A stretch of 64,000 nucleotides of DNA from Benincasa hispida (GCF_009727055.1 NC_052357.1:15769648-15833647); one strand, 5' to 3'. Positions 37,035-49,242 are shown, numbered from the stretch's first letter. Numbers and translations are program-made. Notes: generated from the sequence alone by a model not told the origin.

Positions 37035-38776
37035 CCAATAAGTGTTATGAACTACTACAGATAGTTTGATCCTGACCATTCATGTGGAGACATGTGAGCG
37101 GTGGTGTTCTATATAAAGAGTGTGTATAAGACCGGACCACGAGATGATTCGTCTCTTTATATAACGCCGTTGATAATTGAGACTTACATCTCACTAAAAC
37201 GACCATAGGTGACATGACCTTAATCCTGAGTGTTTTGGGAACTCTTGCCTTTGAGGGTCGTTCTTTGATTAGTATGGGTGAGAGTGACAAGATTGTCAAC
37301 TCAAAAAGCCTATCTTTTTGGGGATTTGTCTGATTGAAGAGCTGGGAACTCAGTTACACAAGATGGAATTCACTCCTTCCCTAAAGCAGGGGTAAGTAAA
37401 TAGATTACTCCCTTAAGGGTTGATTTCGGGTCTTGAATATAGTGGACACACCCTCTCTTTGGAAGAGAGGACCCAGTCATAGTAGGACTATGACTTATTG
37501 TTTATTAGAAGAATCAGTGGTATTTATGGAATTAGATGTAACTACAGGGGCATAACGGTAAATTGGATCAACTGTACTTACCAGCGACCTGTGAAAGATT
37601 ATCACACTGTTGATTGGTTGATATGGATACAGAAATATATCTGTAGTGAGAAGAGTGCAGTTGTCGGTCTTTAGTGGAGTGCCTGACAGTTAACAGATGG
37701 TGGATCTCGTGACTAAAGAGTTTAGTCAGTTATTCACATACCTTTGGAGCTTTAAGCTACGGGCCCATAAGGTCCCCTTAGTAGCTCAATGGATTCAAGT
37801 GGAAATCAATTCTTGGGGATAGTTTGAAATGTTCAAATTGACAAGAGGAAATTCAATTATATGTGATATAATTGGCGTGATGTATGAGATACATTACTTG
37901 GAGGAATTACTGTAAATATGATTTACATTAAGTACCATAAAATTGAAAAAGAACTATGGTTTTTATGTTTCATATGATGAAATACTAAAAACTATAGGTT
38001 AAAAATATAATATGGTAAGTTGTCATATTAATATATGATAATTAATTTCTTTTTCTCTAAATAACCGATTGAGTGGGAGGTTATTGATGGTTTTATGGTA
38101 ACCGTGAGATAAAAGGAAAATTTTTTTCCTAAATTTGGAAGTTACTTGATTCGGAAAGTACTCACGGATTAAGCTATCAAGTGAAAAAGTTTCACTAAGC
38201 GATAGCATTGAGAGACTACACGATCAGCTAAGCGATCACTTACCTTTGACTTTACGGTAGTCATTTAGCTGATCGTAGTTACACGATCAAGTGGCTAAGT
38301 CTATACGATAAGTTGTCATTTGTTAAACGATCGAACACATCGTCTATACGATAGACCAGTTGCTTATCTCCCACTTGCTCAATCATCTAATCGATCGTAG
38401 CCCTCCAGTCTCTTTCTCAAGCCAAAATCATACAGAGCTCACAACTTCTGGATTCTCACACCGAGAATACCAAGATAACCGTTGTGGTGGTGTCCTCACT
38501 CAGTTCGTGGATCGAGTTAGACTCGATTGGGTTCGAGAAGCTACTAGTTGTTCGTTGTATTCGTGTTGTTCCAGTCGTTGCGTTTGAGAGTTACTGTTCT
38601 TGGACGCTTGGAGATTGATCAAGGGATTCGTGAAGAATGGTTCCTCAAAGGTATGTATACTCTATCCCTTGTATCATCGTTTAGCATGCTGTAATTTCGC
38701 CTTGTGCATGACCTATTAGTTTCCAGTTAGACTGTATTTATTTGTATTCAATTCGAATGGAATTTGAAACGTGTTG
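37035..38776 (+). mobile_element. 5'-truncated Copia-type LTR (LTR H) inside the CACTA element
   Basis: Picks up the shared LTR layout at about GTGTTATGAACTAC, lacking the first 250-300 bases. It shows TTCATGTGGAGACATGTGAG, GTAACTACAGGGGCATAACG and GTCTTTAGTGGAGTG. Its distal part (38,160-38,380) contains the CGATCGTTTAGC-type words seen in the leaders of elements A and B. It ends where LTR G starts. Confidence 0.65.
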
Positions 38777-40769
38777 GATTTTATGTCCTAAAACTCATCG
38801 TTTGTAAATTAATAAACATATTTTGTTTTGTTTTTCGATAAAGTTGTTATTGAAATTGTAATCTTGAATCTAATAAACTAAGGTCCTGAGGCTATGTAAT
38901 GTAGTTTGAACTTTATGTAGTGACATAAAGATGGATCAAATTCAAATATATAGCCAAAATGGTCTATAGTATATGAATAAGGTTAGGCGCCTTATTCTGG
39001 GGACATTATGGATGCGGCTCACTTTGTAGTTAGTACAAACGATGTGATCCTGAATCGTTCATATAGAGATATGTGAGTGGGGGCATCCTATGCAATGAGT
39101 TTGCATAAGACTGAACCATGAAATAGTCACTTTTTATGTTCTAAATGTTGTTTTATGTATAAAACTGACTATTTCGTTAATTGATGACCTAGGTAACTTA
39201 ATCTTAATCCTGAGCTAACTATGAACTCATGTTCACTCGGAATTATCCTTAGATCTACATAGGTGAAGGCAACTCATCATCGCTGGCCCAATAAGCCTCC
39301 CATTTCAAGGGTAAGATCGGGTGGATAGCTGGGAACATAGGGTGCAAGATGGAATTCACTCCGACCCATTATAGGGATAGTAGATAGGTTGTTCCCTTTA
39401 TTACTGAATCCAGGTCTTGAACAAGGGGCCTCACCCTCTCCTTGGTCCGAGAGGGATTCGGTTTATAGGTTGGACCTTAAACCAATTATTCATTAAAGGA
39501 TTAGTGGAACTTAAGGAATAAGATGTAGTCTCGGGAGTAAAACGGTTTTTATGACCCAGCCGAGATTACGAACAACCTATGAAGGATTAGCTTACTAATC
39601 ATGGTTATATCAAATGGACACAAATATATCTATAGTGAGGGGAGTGCAACTACAGAACTATAGTGGAATGACCTGTTAGTTAACGAATGTTGATTAGATT
39701 CATCTAAAGAGTTTAGCCAGCTAATCTCGGATCGTGGAGCCCATGATCTATAGGTCCATTAGGTTCCCCTACTAGCTCATATGGAATAAACTTAGAACGG
39801 TATGATAGAATAATTTGAATTGTTCGAATTAGGTGAAGAGAGAGAAACCGACAAGTATATGTGATATAGTGGTCGGGTTTTTCAGTTTAGAGATACAACT
39901 TTAATATTTAAATGTGGTTTAAATATCAAGAATTTGAATATGTTTATATTCGGAAGCTCGGAAATAATGGAAATGGTCAATGATGTAAAAAGTCAAAGAG
40001 TTGACTTTTGACTTTGAAAAGTCAAACTTTGACCGACCTTATATTCAAATATGATTTGAATTTCGAGAAAATGAATGCAGATTCATGCTCGAGCGGTCAA
40101 AATTAGTCAACATGAAAAAAAATCATAAAAAGTCAAAATGTTAACTTTTTGGTCAAAGTTTGACTTTGACAAAATGACTATTTTGCCTTTTTACTAAAGT
40201 TAATGGGAAATTCCAAACTTTTGTTGGATAATTCTACTAACAAAATAGTGGGCTAAGTGTTGGCTTATAGTGGAGACATTAAGCCCACTAAAATAGTGGA
40301 TTATTGGTGTTGGGTTTTTATGGATTTGTTTCATTTAATTGTTGCATGGTTTTTTTCTATAAATTGGGTTTTCATTTTGAATGAAAAAACCTTTGACTTT
40401 TGCAAAATTGTTTTCTAAATTTTGGGCTGAAAAAAGGAAAATCCATTTCTTTTCCATCTTTTTCTCTCTCTCGATTTTCTTCATCCACTGGGTCCCACAA
40501 CTCGGTTATGAATCTAGAGGATAGTAGGTCAACTCTAATACTGGTCCGGAAGAGTTCGGGTCGAGATTTAGCGAGGAAAAACGTTTTCGGGACTTCAGAG
40601 TTAAGTTAATTTACTGATTTTCCTTTATTTTGCATGCTAATTTCTTTTTGTTTAAAAGCAATTAGAGTGTAATTAGATCCTAATTCCGCTGCGTATGTCT
40701 CGTGTTCCATCAGAACAATCCCTTCCGCTGCTCATGGAAATTCTCATGTTTGATTTCCTTCAATCTAGG
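38777..40769 (+). mobile_element. Copia-type LTR (LTR G, about 2 kb) inside the CACTA element
   Basis: Runs from TGTTGGATTTTATGTCC to ...TTTGATTTCCTTCA, though the right end is uncertain by about 15 bases. It has the same order of blocks as LTR E, and inverted GTCAAAGTTTGAC words at 39,990-40,180. No PBS or internal region follows; CACTA sequence resumes, so this is a solo LTR or a rearranged copy. Confidence 0.65.
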
Positions 40770-40869
40770 CAACACGGTATCTTTTATGGGTGACACTTCA
40801 GGTTAGTATATTTTGAAATATATTCAATTAACTGAAATACATCCTAAACTGTTTTAAATTTTTTATTCC

Positions 40870-42105
40870 TCAGATAGTAGCTCAACATCCACTCGGAGGA
40901 AACGCGAGCATTCGCGGAACATCGAGTTGGAAAAATACGTCCAAAAACATGGGAGAATTACAATCGTGATAAATGAGGGGGAGACAAAGCCGATATCTCA
41001 ACATTCGGTATGATTTAGTAATGCGATTGGTGTCGCTGTGAGATCTGCATTTCCAGTATGATGTCGTATTTTTGCTCAGGTTCCAAACGAGTTTATGAAA
41101 TTGGCTAAGAGACAATTGTTGGTACGTTATAAGTTTATTCTTTTAAAGTCAATTATAAACTAAGAGTTATGAACATCATATATGCTAATTCTTCTTTTAT
41201 TCTTTTGTAGCCTCATTTTATGCTTGATCTATCTAGTCAACGACCTAACCATTTTATAGAACATCAAATGTAAAACTCCTTCAAATAATTTACAGCAGAT
41301 TTGCACAGACATTATAGGAAATGTGGCAATCCGCAGCAAGCACGTGCCAACTTGCCTAGCTGGTTTAAAAATAGACTAGAAGATTGGTATTTTTTGTGTG
41401 ACCGCTTCGAGTGAAGCGTTTCAGGTTAGAATAATTTAGGGCATCTATCATTTACTGCATTTACTATTATAGAATATTCATTTTTTATTTTTTTGTTCGA
41501 ATGTAGGAAATGTCGGAGACAAACAGGAAAAATAGAGAGATTATCGTTCGACCATGTAGGTGGATCGAATTCGTTCCTACAAATTCAAGCAGAGTTACAG
41601 GCAAAGAAAGGTCGAAAAATAGGACGTGTTGACTATTTAGGGAAACACACTCTAAAGATGGCAAGTTTGTGAACGAGGCAGCTGAAAATGTACATGAAAC
41701 ATTTTTTGTTTTACTTTCGTGTTATTTTTCATTTCTAACTTCAGTCGCTCATACTTACACATTTAATTAATATGTTCAGAATCAAATAATGGAATTATAA
41801 TTCAATCTCACTCCAGAAGGTTCTCAACTACTAACAATAGATGAAATCTGTGAGACAGTTTTGGATAGACGACCCGGATATTCAAAAGGCCTAGGTTGGG
41901 GCCCTAAACCTAAGTCAAGAAAGGGCAGCAACTCATCAAGTTCGTCATCTACTCAAGGAACGGAGAGGAAGGTGAGGGAATTGAGAGCCAATTTCGAACA
42001 ATCTCAGTCAATGATTAAGGAACTTGAAGACATTCAAAAACAAATGAAAGAGGGTCATGCAAGACAAATGGAAGAAATGAAAAAAAAATTATTGAAGACA
42101 TGATA
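40870..42105 (+). pseudogene. CACTA TNP1-like ORF (plant transposase, Ptta/En/Spm family)
   Basis: Pieces in order: RRKREHSRNIELEKYVQKHG (about 40,899-40,958), VPNEFMKLAKRQLL (41,080-41,121), MLDLSSQRPNHFIEHQM (41,221-41,271), QEMSETNRKNRE (41,508-41,540), then after a frameshift FLQIQAELQAKKGRKIGRVD (41,575-41,634), and after another THSKDGKFVNEAAENVHE. The last exon holds TIDEICETVL, RRPGYSKGLGWGPKPKSR and a coiled-coil tail rich in E, K, Q and M (41,960-42,103). It is the second CACTA protein, thought to bind subterminal repeats. At least two frameshifts and stops. Confidence 0.8.
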
Positions 42106-42294
42106 CGATCATAGAGAGAAGGGTCCTCAAATTAATTATAATTACTTCATTATTTAGTTGTCTAATATGTTGCTATCATGCAGTTATGGTAACAAAGTAG
42201 TTTTGTCTTAGTAGTTTATGATAAAGAATTATTGGCTATCTTGCAGTTATGGTAGTCAAACAACTAGATTTTAATGTGTTTTTTGTCGTTATTA

Positions 42295-42945
42295 TGTGTA
42301 GGAGTGGGTCGAACTTGGAGTTTTTCTGTGTTTATAGATGTTTATGAATTTTGAACGTGTTGTGGGGGGTGGGTCGAGTTTGGTTTAGATTGTTTTAGGG
42401 AGAAAGTTTGAGTTTTATATGTGTTCATTCTTGTTTATGAAGTTCGAATATGTTGTGGGAGTGTAGAGTTCGGTTATAATCGTTTTAGAGTTGAATTTGT
42501 AGGCTTTTGTGTGTTTTTTAATGTTTATGAGAAGTTTCACATTTATCGTGGAGGGTGGGTAGAGTTTGATTACACTCGTTTTGCTCATTTTGTCGTTGAA
42601 CTTTGAGTTTTTGTGTGTTTATGAATGTTTATCAAGTTTGAATGTGTTGTGGGGGGTGGGTCGAGTTTACGTATGTTCGTTCTTGTTTATGGAGTTTTAA
42701 TATGTTGTGGGGGTGGGTAGAGTTCGATTATAATCGTTTTGGAGTTGAACTTGTAGGTTTTTGTGTGTTTTTTATGTTTATGAGCGTGGGAATGTCGTGG
42801 GGGTGGGTAGAGTTTGATTAGACTCGTTTTGCTCGTTCTGCCGTTGAACTTGAAGTTTTTGTGTGTTTATGGATGTTTATGAAGTTTGAACATGTTGTGG
42901 GGGGGGGGGGGGGGGGTGTTCGTTCGGTTATAATTGTTCTTGTTT
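42295..42945 (+). repeat. Tandem repeats of about 150-170 bp in the 3' part of the CACTA element
   Basis: Four to five irregular units contain TTTTTGTGTGTTTATGAATG, TTTATGAAGTTTGAA, TGTTGTGGGGGTGGGTAGAG and TCGTTTTGGAGTTGAACTTG. The short CACTA derivative keeps two reduced units at 62,935-63,190. One unit contains a run of about 18 G at 42,899-42,916. Confidence 0.8.
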
Positions 42946-43319
42946 GTAAAAGATTATGACATTTGAATGTTTTTATTTTATTGTAGGATGTTGTTTGGAG
43001 ATGAGGTTGGACGATTGTTCAAGATATTGTGTTCCAGACGTTGTTTTCTTTTCTGTATTTATTGATATTGTTTTCATTTTATTTCTTCCATGTATTTCTA
43101 AAAACAAATTTCTTTTATTTAGTATCAACTTTGTTTTATTTTAGGATTTTGTAACTTTTCATTTATTTGTTATAGTATGGACTTCGTTTTCTTTGTTTTA
43201 TTTATTATGTGAATTTGTTTGGGTTGGTTAATAATGCTTTACATGTTATTCAATTCAAATTTAAACAAATTACAAATTATAAATTAAAAAAATTTAAAAG
43301 CCAATATTCAACTAATGAA

Positions 43320-43580
43320 GGAACTCCCCACACGTATTTTACCGCGTTGGAAGTTCTCGTAACTCCCAACAAACAAAACAGACCGTCGAGAGTTCTACAT
43401 AAAACAGTGCATCGGGAGTTTATAGAACTCCTGTCGGCCTGTTTTATGCGTCGGGAGATCCTCTCTTGATAGATTTTTTCTGACCAAACTCCCAACGATC
43501 CATCTGTCATCGGGAGAGGATCTCCCGATGCAGTTTCTACTCCTTCCCGATGATTTGGGGCGTCGAGAGAAGTGCGATTT
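43320..43580. repeat. Right subterminal repeats of the CACTA element
   Basis: Repeated GTTGGAAGTTCTCGTAACTC-like and CGTCGGGAGATCCTCTC words in both orientations, ending at the right TIR. They match the left subterminal block and those at 63,545-63,890. A 134-codon minus frame (43,277-43,681) crosses this block and the TIR and is spurious. Confidence 0.8.
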
Positions 43581-43592
43581 CTTGTAGTATAA

Positions 43593-44245
43593 TTCAAAAT
43601 TATAGATGGAAATAAGATTATGACAACGATAATGTGAAAATATGAGAGAGAAGCCTTAAAGGAAGTGTTTGATGAGTGCAAGTGTTTTTCTTGGCTGGTA
43701 GCTTGGCAGTTTATGACTTGCTCCTCTCACTATTGCCAATGTCGACTCCCCTTCATACACTTCCGCAAATCCTCCAACCTAAAAATTTAACATTAAATAT
43801 CAAAAATTGAAATCAACATTCTATTTCATTCATTTTTAATGTTATTTGCTATACTTCTATATTAAAATAGCTTAAATATCGAATTTCACAAATGTAACTA
43901 GTTATAACACAAGTTTAAGACATGTGTCCCAAAAACTTAGTAGAGTAGAATATAGAAAGATAAGGTAAAATTTAAGAGGGAAATAGAGCAATGAAAGTAC
44001 GTACCTCTTAGCAATGAACTAAGGGTACCGAGATTTCTTCACTAGAAGCTTCATTGAGTCGATAGAATATTTGGTAAAAGTAATAGGTACTCTCCTATCA
44101 ATAGTTATGATTATCATAAAAACTAAAAACAATATTTTTTAAAGTATATTCCAAGACATTGAAACAAAAATGTTAGAATTACAAATTTATTTGGTTTTTA
44201 GTTTAACAGTATGAAGTCAAATATTCAAACATTTGACCTCTCTTA
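43593..44245 (-). pseudogene. Serine carboxypeptidase-like pseudo-copy 2: exon 6, intron 5, exon 5, part of intron 4
   Basis: Exon 6 homology starts at 43,778 on the minus strand and reads VGGFAEVYEGE...VRGASHKLPSYQP. The catalytic His context is still visible, but Q502 of the gene is a stop here (TAA at 43,656-43,658). Exon 5 (44,005-44,105) reads VPITFTKYSIDSMKLLVKKS and has TAG at the W456 position. Intron 4 homology extends to about 44,245. The CACTA element separates this copy from its 3' flank at 26.2 kb. Copia sequence replaces exons 1-4. Confidence 0.88.
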
Positions 44246-44640
44246 GTTTGGCTTAATTTTTAAAAATATTACTAAGAAGTAAATAACAAAACAAAAAAAT
44301 ATTACTAGCGAGAATTCTTTCACCGATTATTTCTTTGTTATATCACATCTTGAAGAGAAGAACAGGCACATAATATATACACAATTCGAGAATATTTTTC
44401 CCAATTGCAAAAGAATAATAAATGAGAATATTATAGCCAAACAGTGTGGTGTGGAGCAATCCAATTGGGTGAGCAATAACAAAATTGAAACGACGAACCC
44501 TTCTAGAATATCATAGGGTCGTCTACTCTTTTGGCTCCACGTCAGCTGCCACTTGGTGATGAGTCACATAGTTGACTCTGCTGACTTATACATTTAGCAT
44601 CCTTAATATCCCCCTTCAAACGAGAAGGTAAGAAAAATGG
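44246..44640 (-). mobile_element. Probable 3' end of a Copia element (PPT and LTR fragment)
   Basis: The minus strand reads GAAGGGGGATATTAAGGATG at about 44,606-44,625, a polypurine tract followed by LTR-like sequence towards lower coordinates. It follows the RNase H remnant, as expected for a minus-strand Copia element. The LTR end is not resolved. Confidence 0.45.
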
Positions 44641-44689
44641 CTCGAGTTTGTTTTGCAAATATGAAAACTGACTGTAAGAGTCTTCTTTA

Positions 44690-46581
44690 GACAATCGCCA
44701 AGCTACTCGTTAGAAGGAACATACCGTAATTCAAGAAGACCTTGGAGAACTTAATCATAGACATAATGCACATCAATCTCAATGTGCTTGATGCGCGTAT
44801 GGAATACCAGATTAGCTGCCAAAGCTCCAGCTCCCAAGTTGTCACACCAAAGAATAGGAGTGTGACACAAAGGAAAGCCAATTTTAGCTACCAAAATTTG
44901 AACTTCAATGATTTTTACAGAGGCATGAGCTAAGGCACGGTACTCCGAATTAGTGCTTAAACGAACTGCGGTGGTCTGTTTCTTGGAGGACCAAGAAACT
45001 AGAGAGGAACCAAGAAAAACACAATGAGCAGCAACTGACTTTCGATCATTGACACTGGCAGCTCAATCCATTAAGAGTGAGCACCGGTCGGGCGGGGTCG
45101 GTTTTCTATGAAAACTACCATCGAAACCACCCTCTTTGATTTACAAAAGTCAAAACCACTCATAAAAAAAATTTGCTTAAATCTATTAGTCGGTTTGGGG
45201 TCGGGTCGATCGGTTTCGGTTTAAACTATCCTTTTTTTTTTTTTTTAAGTTTTGACCTTTTTTTCTTCTTTTTCCGGTATCAGTTTCTAGCCCTCATTTA
45301 AACTTATAAATTTTTTTTTTTTTTTTTACACTACACTCATAATTTTTCTATTCTAATTAGTTTACTTCAAACAAATATCCATTAAAATAATACCTAAACT
45401 AAAATGGTCATGCAAACTATAAAATTCCAACATAATTTATAATTAATACTAATAGAAAATTCCAATACAAAATTAGGATTTAAAAAGGAGAGTGAAAATA
45501 TCTTTAAGATATTTAAAAAGAAGGATTTTTTTTTATTTTTTAGAATATTTTATTTTATTATTTATAATAAAGTTAAAAGTATACTTATAGTAAAATAATA
45601 AATGGGTGGTTCAGTCGGAATCGGGCAATTCGGAGTGAAATGTCGGTCGATTCAGTTCACTTTTTTACTGGAATTTTTTAAAATCGACCCTGATCAGTTT
45701 TTGGAAAAAAAACAACCTCCAACCTTCGGTACGGTCAGTTTCGATCGTTCAGCTCGATTTTTCGGCCATCCATGCTCACCATTACAATCCATATCCAAGA
45801 AACTAGTGATGGTAATTGAATCATTCAACTGAATTAGAAGGCCATAATCAGAAGTACCTTTGAGATAATGAAGTACACGCTTCGTAGCAAGCCAGTGGAC
45901 GTTGGTGGGGACTTTTAAAAATGGCTAAGTTTGTTGACAATATAGACTATATCCGGACGAGTGTTAGTTAAATATTATAGGGTCCTAATCGTGCTTCAAT
46001 AAGGCAAAGGATCTGACATCGTAGTACCTTCATAAAGAGAATGATTTGCCAAGGACTACTGGAGAAAGATAGAGGTTAATATTTTGTAGATTGAGCTTCA
46101 CTAACAAATCATGAATATATTTTTCCTGGCTGAGATGAATATCGTTGGGTGCATATGTCACCTGTATTCCAAGAAAATATCCTAGTTTTCTCAAGTCTTT
46201 GAGAGCAAATTGGGACTTCAAAATTCGTATTAGATGAGAAATGAGATAAGTATTGTTACTACTCAGGATTAAGTCATCCACATAGACTAACAAGAGAGTA
46301 ATAGAGGAACCCCGTCGCAAGTAAAACAGAGAGAAGTCCAATCGACTAATAAGAAAGTCGAAACAAAGCAAACAAGAATGCAACTTATCATTCCACGCCC
46401 TCAAAGCCTGCTTAAGTCCATAGATAGCTTTATTCAACTTACATATATGTTGTGGTGTAGAAGGATCTTCATACCCCAACGGTTGGCACATATAAACATC
46501 CTCCTTCAACGTTCCATTGAGAAAGGCATTATTGAAATGGTAATATGGATATGACCTACTTTGTATTTGATACAAACGCAA
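44690..46581 (-). pseudogene. Ty1/Copia pol remnant: reverse transcriptase and RNase H
   Basis: The minus strand shows NNAFLNGTLKEDVYMCQPLG, then KLNKAIYGLKQALRAWNDKL, the RT core LLLVYVDDLILSSNN (the YVDD box) and GYFLGIQVTYAPNDIHLSQ (46,030-46,581). RNase H-region words follow lower down: VNDRKSVAAHCVFLGSSLVS (about 44,990-45,050), EYRALAHAS and LWCDNLGAGALAANLVFHTR. A 703-bp MITE splits the RNase H segment. The N-terminal RT part is missing at about 46,560 and stops are frequent, so it is inactive. Confidence 0.85.
45077..45779. mobile_element. hAT-like MITE (703 bp) inside the Copia RNase H region
   Basis: The ends GTGAGCACCGG and CCATGCTCAC are inverted over GTGAGCA/TGCTCAC. The flanks CATTAAGA (45,069-45,076) and CATTACAA (45,780-45,787) are an 8-bp target duplication with two mismatches. 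Inside are GGTCGGTTTCGGT-type words in both orientations and long poly-T tracts, with no coding frame. An 8-bp duplication points to hAT. Confidence 0.65.
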
Positions 46582-48190
46582 TGATCCAACACGTTCGTGT
46601 AAGTGACATGCAAGTAGGGTATCCTATGCAATGAATTTGCATAAAACCGGACTTTGAAATAATAACTACTAGATATAACATCGTTGACTAGTTAGATTTT
46701 TATTTCAATAGGATGACCTAGGTAACTTAGTCTTGATCTTGAGTGTATTATGAACTCATTTTCATGAGAGATTGTTCGTTGATTTGTATGGGTGAGTGGC
46801 TAATTCACCGACTCAATATGCCTACCATCTTAGGGACAAAGACTGAGTGGGGAGGTGGAAACATAATAATACAAGATAGATTTCACTCCTTCCCAACTTT
46901 AGGGTAAGTAGATAAGTGTTCCCTTAAGTGATGTTTCCGAGACTAGAAAAAATGGCCCTACTCTCTCAATAGCCCAAGAGGGTTTATGTTTAATGGTTGG
47001 ACTATAAACAGGTTTTTCATTAGAGGAGCATTAGTACTTAAGGATACTGAGGTAATCCAGGGGTAAAACGGTAATTTGACTCGGCTGGTATTACGAACAC
47101 TCGTGAAGAACTAATTTACTGCTATTAGTCTATATTCATGAACATAGAAATATATATATGCAGTGAGAATAGTGCAGTTGTGGGTCTTTAGTGGAGTGTA
47201 CCCACAGTTAACGAATATTGATTAATTTCATTAATGAGTTTAGCCAATTCATCTCATAACGTTGGAGCTTCTGATTTGTGGGTCCATGAGGTTCCCTTCC
47301 TAGCTCGTAAAGGGAATTGATATAACTATGTCTTGAATAAAGTTTGAAATGTTCAAATTCACTTAGGGAACTAATATTATGTACAATGATACATTATAAT
47401 ATAAAGTTTACATTTTTATTAACTTTTATAATTTAAATTTAATTTTTGATATGTTTTAGGGGAATTAAATATTTGAAAGAGTTCAAATATTAATTTAATA
47501 TGAATTAAAAAATTATAAGTTATAAGAGAAATACAATTGAATATGATTAAATTAAATATTTCGTATTTAATTTGGTAATTAACTAATTTGAGAATGAATT
47601 AATTATTAATTTAATTTAATTAATTGAATTGAACCTATAGATTATGTGAGAGATATTTCATTTAATATAACTTAAATGAAATCATTAATTAAATTAGATG
47701 AAATTAATTATTATTTAATTATCAACTAAATTAATTAAATAAATAACTCTCAGGTAGAGGAGTTATTGAGTGTTATCTGAGATGTGGGTTATCCTTCGTT
47801 GCATCTCTCTCCTGTTGGTTAAAAGACTGCAAATTGAAACACGGAAGGGTTCTATAGTTTTTTCCTCTCAAAATTCTCCTTCTCCTTTTCCCAATTTTTT
47901 TGTTCCCACAAAATCACACCTCAAGTTTTTCAGAGAATAGAAAGGTAGCTTCTTGGTGGTGTTGATTTTTATCCAAAGGAGTATTGGTGTTTTTCAATTC
48001 GGTTCTACAAAGGTAAGGATTCATTTCCCTTTCTCTTTAAAACAAATTTATGCATATTTGACCTAGGATGATGTTACAATAGGTTGTTTAGTTTTGTTTT
48101 CGGTCTTTGTAATGTATCGGAATTTCTTAATGTACTAGTATTTCAAAATAACTAGAATTAATAACGAGTAATGGTCTATATTATTCCACT
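46582..48190 (+). mobile_element. 5'-truncated Copia-type LTR (LTR F)
   Basis: Starts within the layout at TTCGTGTAAGTGACATG and continues TATGCAATGAATTTGCATA, GGTCTTTAGTGGAGTG and CTAGCTCGTAAAGG. It abuts the 5'-truncated RT remnant. Its distal end near 48,190 abuts a Gypsy-like LTR. Confidence 0.65.
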
Positions 48191-48193
48191 GTG

Positions 48194-49242
48194 TTAGGAA
48201 TTTCACCCTACACTTTAAGCCGAAAAGTCTAGACTTAAAGAACAATTTGTTGGATGAAATTAAGTTAGATCACTCATGCAAGAATTCATAAATTGTCTTT
48301 ATCCTATACAAGAAAATCTAATTCATGCAACTTTATGTACCATTATGCAAAGTAGCCAAGTAAAATTTGCAAACAAGAAATAAATAGATCCGAGTCGTCA
48401 GTTCATCCCTACCAATTTCTTCTAAAAATGCATACAAAGATCATTCCAGAATTATAAATTTCATAAGGAAAAATTACAAAACTCTCAAGAAATTTCCCTA
48501 GCTATCTATTTTCCAAGATTAAGTTTACCTTAGCCTTCGTCTTGATTCTACAATCAATCAAAGAAAATTACAACAATTGAATGAAAAGTTACTCAAGCCG
48601 ACATTCTCGCTTCCGCTTCGGAAACTAAAGAATGGTGAAAATTCACAGAGTTCAATCAAGGTGCTCTAAAAAAATCTCTCTGGTTTCGTGTCTCCCCTGC
48701 AAAGTCTAAAAAAATGGATTTTATATCATAGTCACGGCGTTACGACACTCCAATGAGCGTTGCAATGCTCTGATTTCAGACCTCGAGCATTAGAGTAAAG
48801 GCGCGACATTGTTGCCACGCTTGCTTGAGATGAGGCATGCACGTGTATTTGCATACAATTTTGTCATAACTCGCAGCGTTGCGACACTGCCCTGTATCTG
48901 ATGCTACTATCTTCAAGCATCTCGCGCCAGTGTTGAGCGAGGGTGCGACGCTACTTGGATGCCTCAAACTTTCTTTCTGCCTTAGAGCGTCAAGCAACAT
49001 TGCACATAAGATTGCGATGCTGCACTGAGTAGCATTTTGGTAATTTTTCTGTCTTTTTCATATTTGATCCCTCCAAACTCCAATTTGACTCTTATTTTGC
49101 TTGTTTTTCTTTTAAATGACTCATTTTGCCCTCAAGATAGAATTAGCTATAAAATGATCATTTAAAGCATATGGATAATTTTAAAAAAAAAAATGATAGA
49201 ATTAGGGACCCAAATATAGCTCTTTTTGAGAACTATCACATG
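48194..49242 (-). mobile_element. Gypsy-like LTR fragment or solo LTR
   Basis: The minus strand runs from TGTGATAGTTCTCAAAAAG (about 49,242) to ...AATTCCTAACA (48,194). It has a GC-richer patch with GTTGCAATGCTCTG/GTTGCGACACTG words, like the Gypsy LTR at 18,214-19,637. No clear target duplication was found, so boundaries are tentative. Confidence 0.45.

Larger units (their letters stand above)
26219..43589 (+). mobile_element. CACTA (En/Spm, CMC) DNA transposon, 17.4 kb, with nested insertions
   Basis: The left TIR is CACTACAAGAAAAAG at 26,219. The right TIR is TTTCTTGTAGTA ending at 43,589, with its last base changed from G. The target duplication TAA is present at 26,216-26,218 and 43,590-43,592. 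Subterminal direct and inverted copies of CGTCGGGAGTTC/GATCTCCCGACG-type words lie at both ends. The element encodes broken TNP2 and TNP1-like proteins on the plus strand. It carries a 5.07-kb LTR insertion (29,439-34,509) and a 3.7-kb LTR cluster (about 37,035-40,770). It sits in the 3' region of a carboxypeptidase pseudo-copy. Confidence 0.92.

Noticed and set aside
43277..43681. 134-codon minus-strand open frame
   Set aside because: It runs out of frame through the end of a carboxypeptidase exon copy, then across the CACTA TIR and subterminal repeats.
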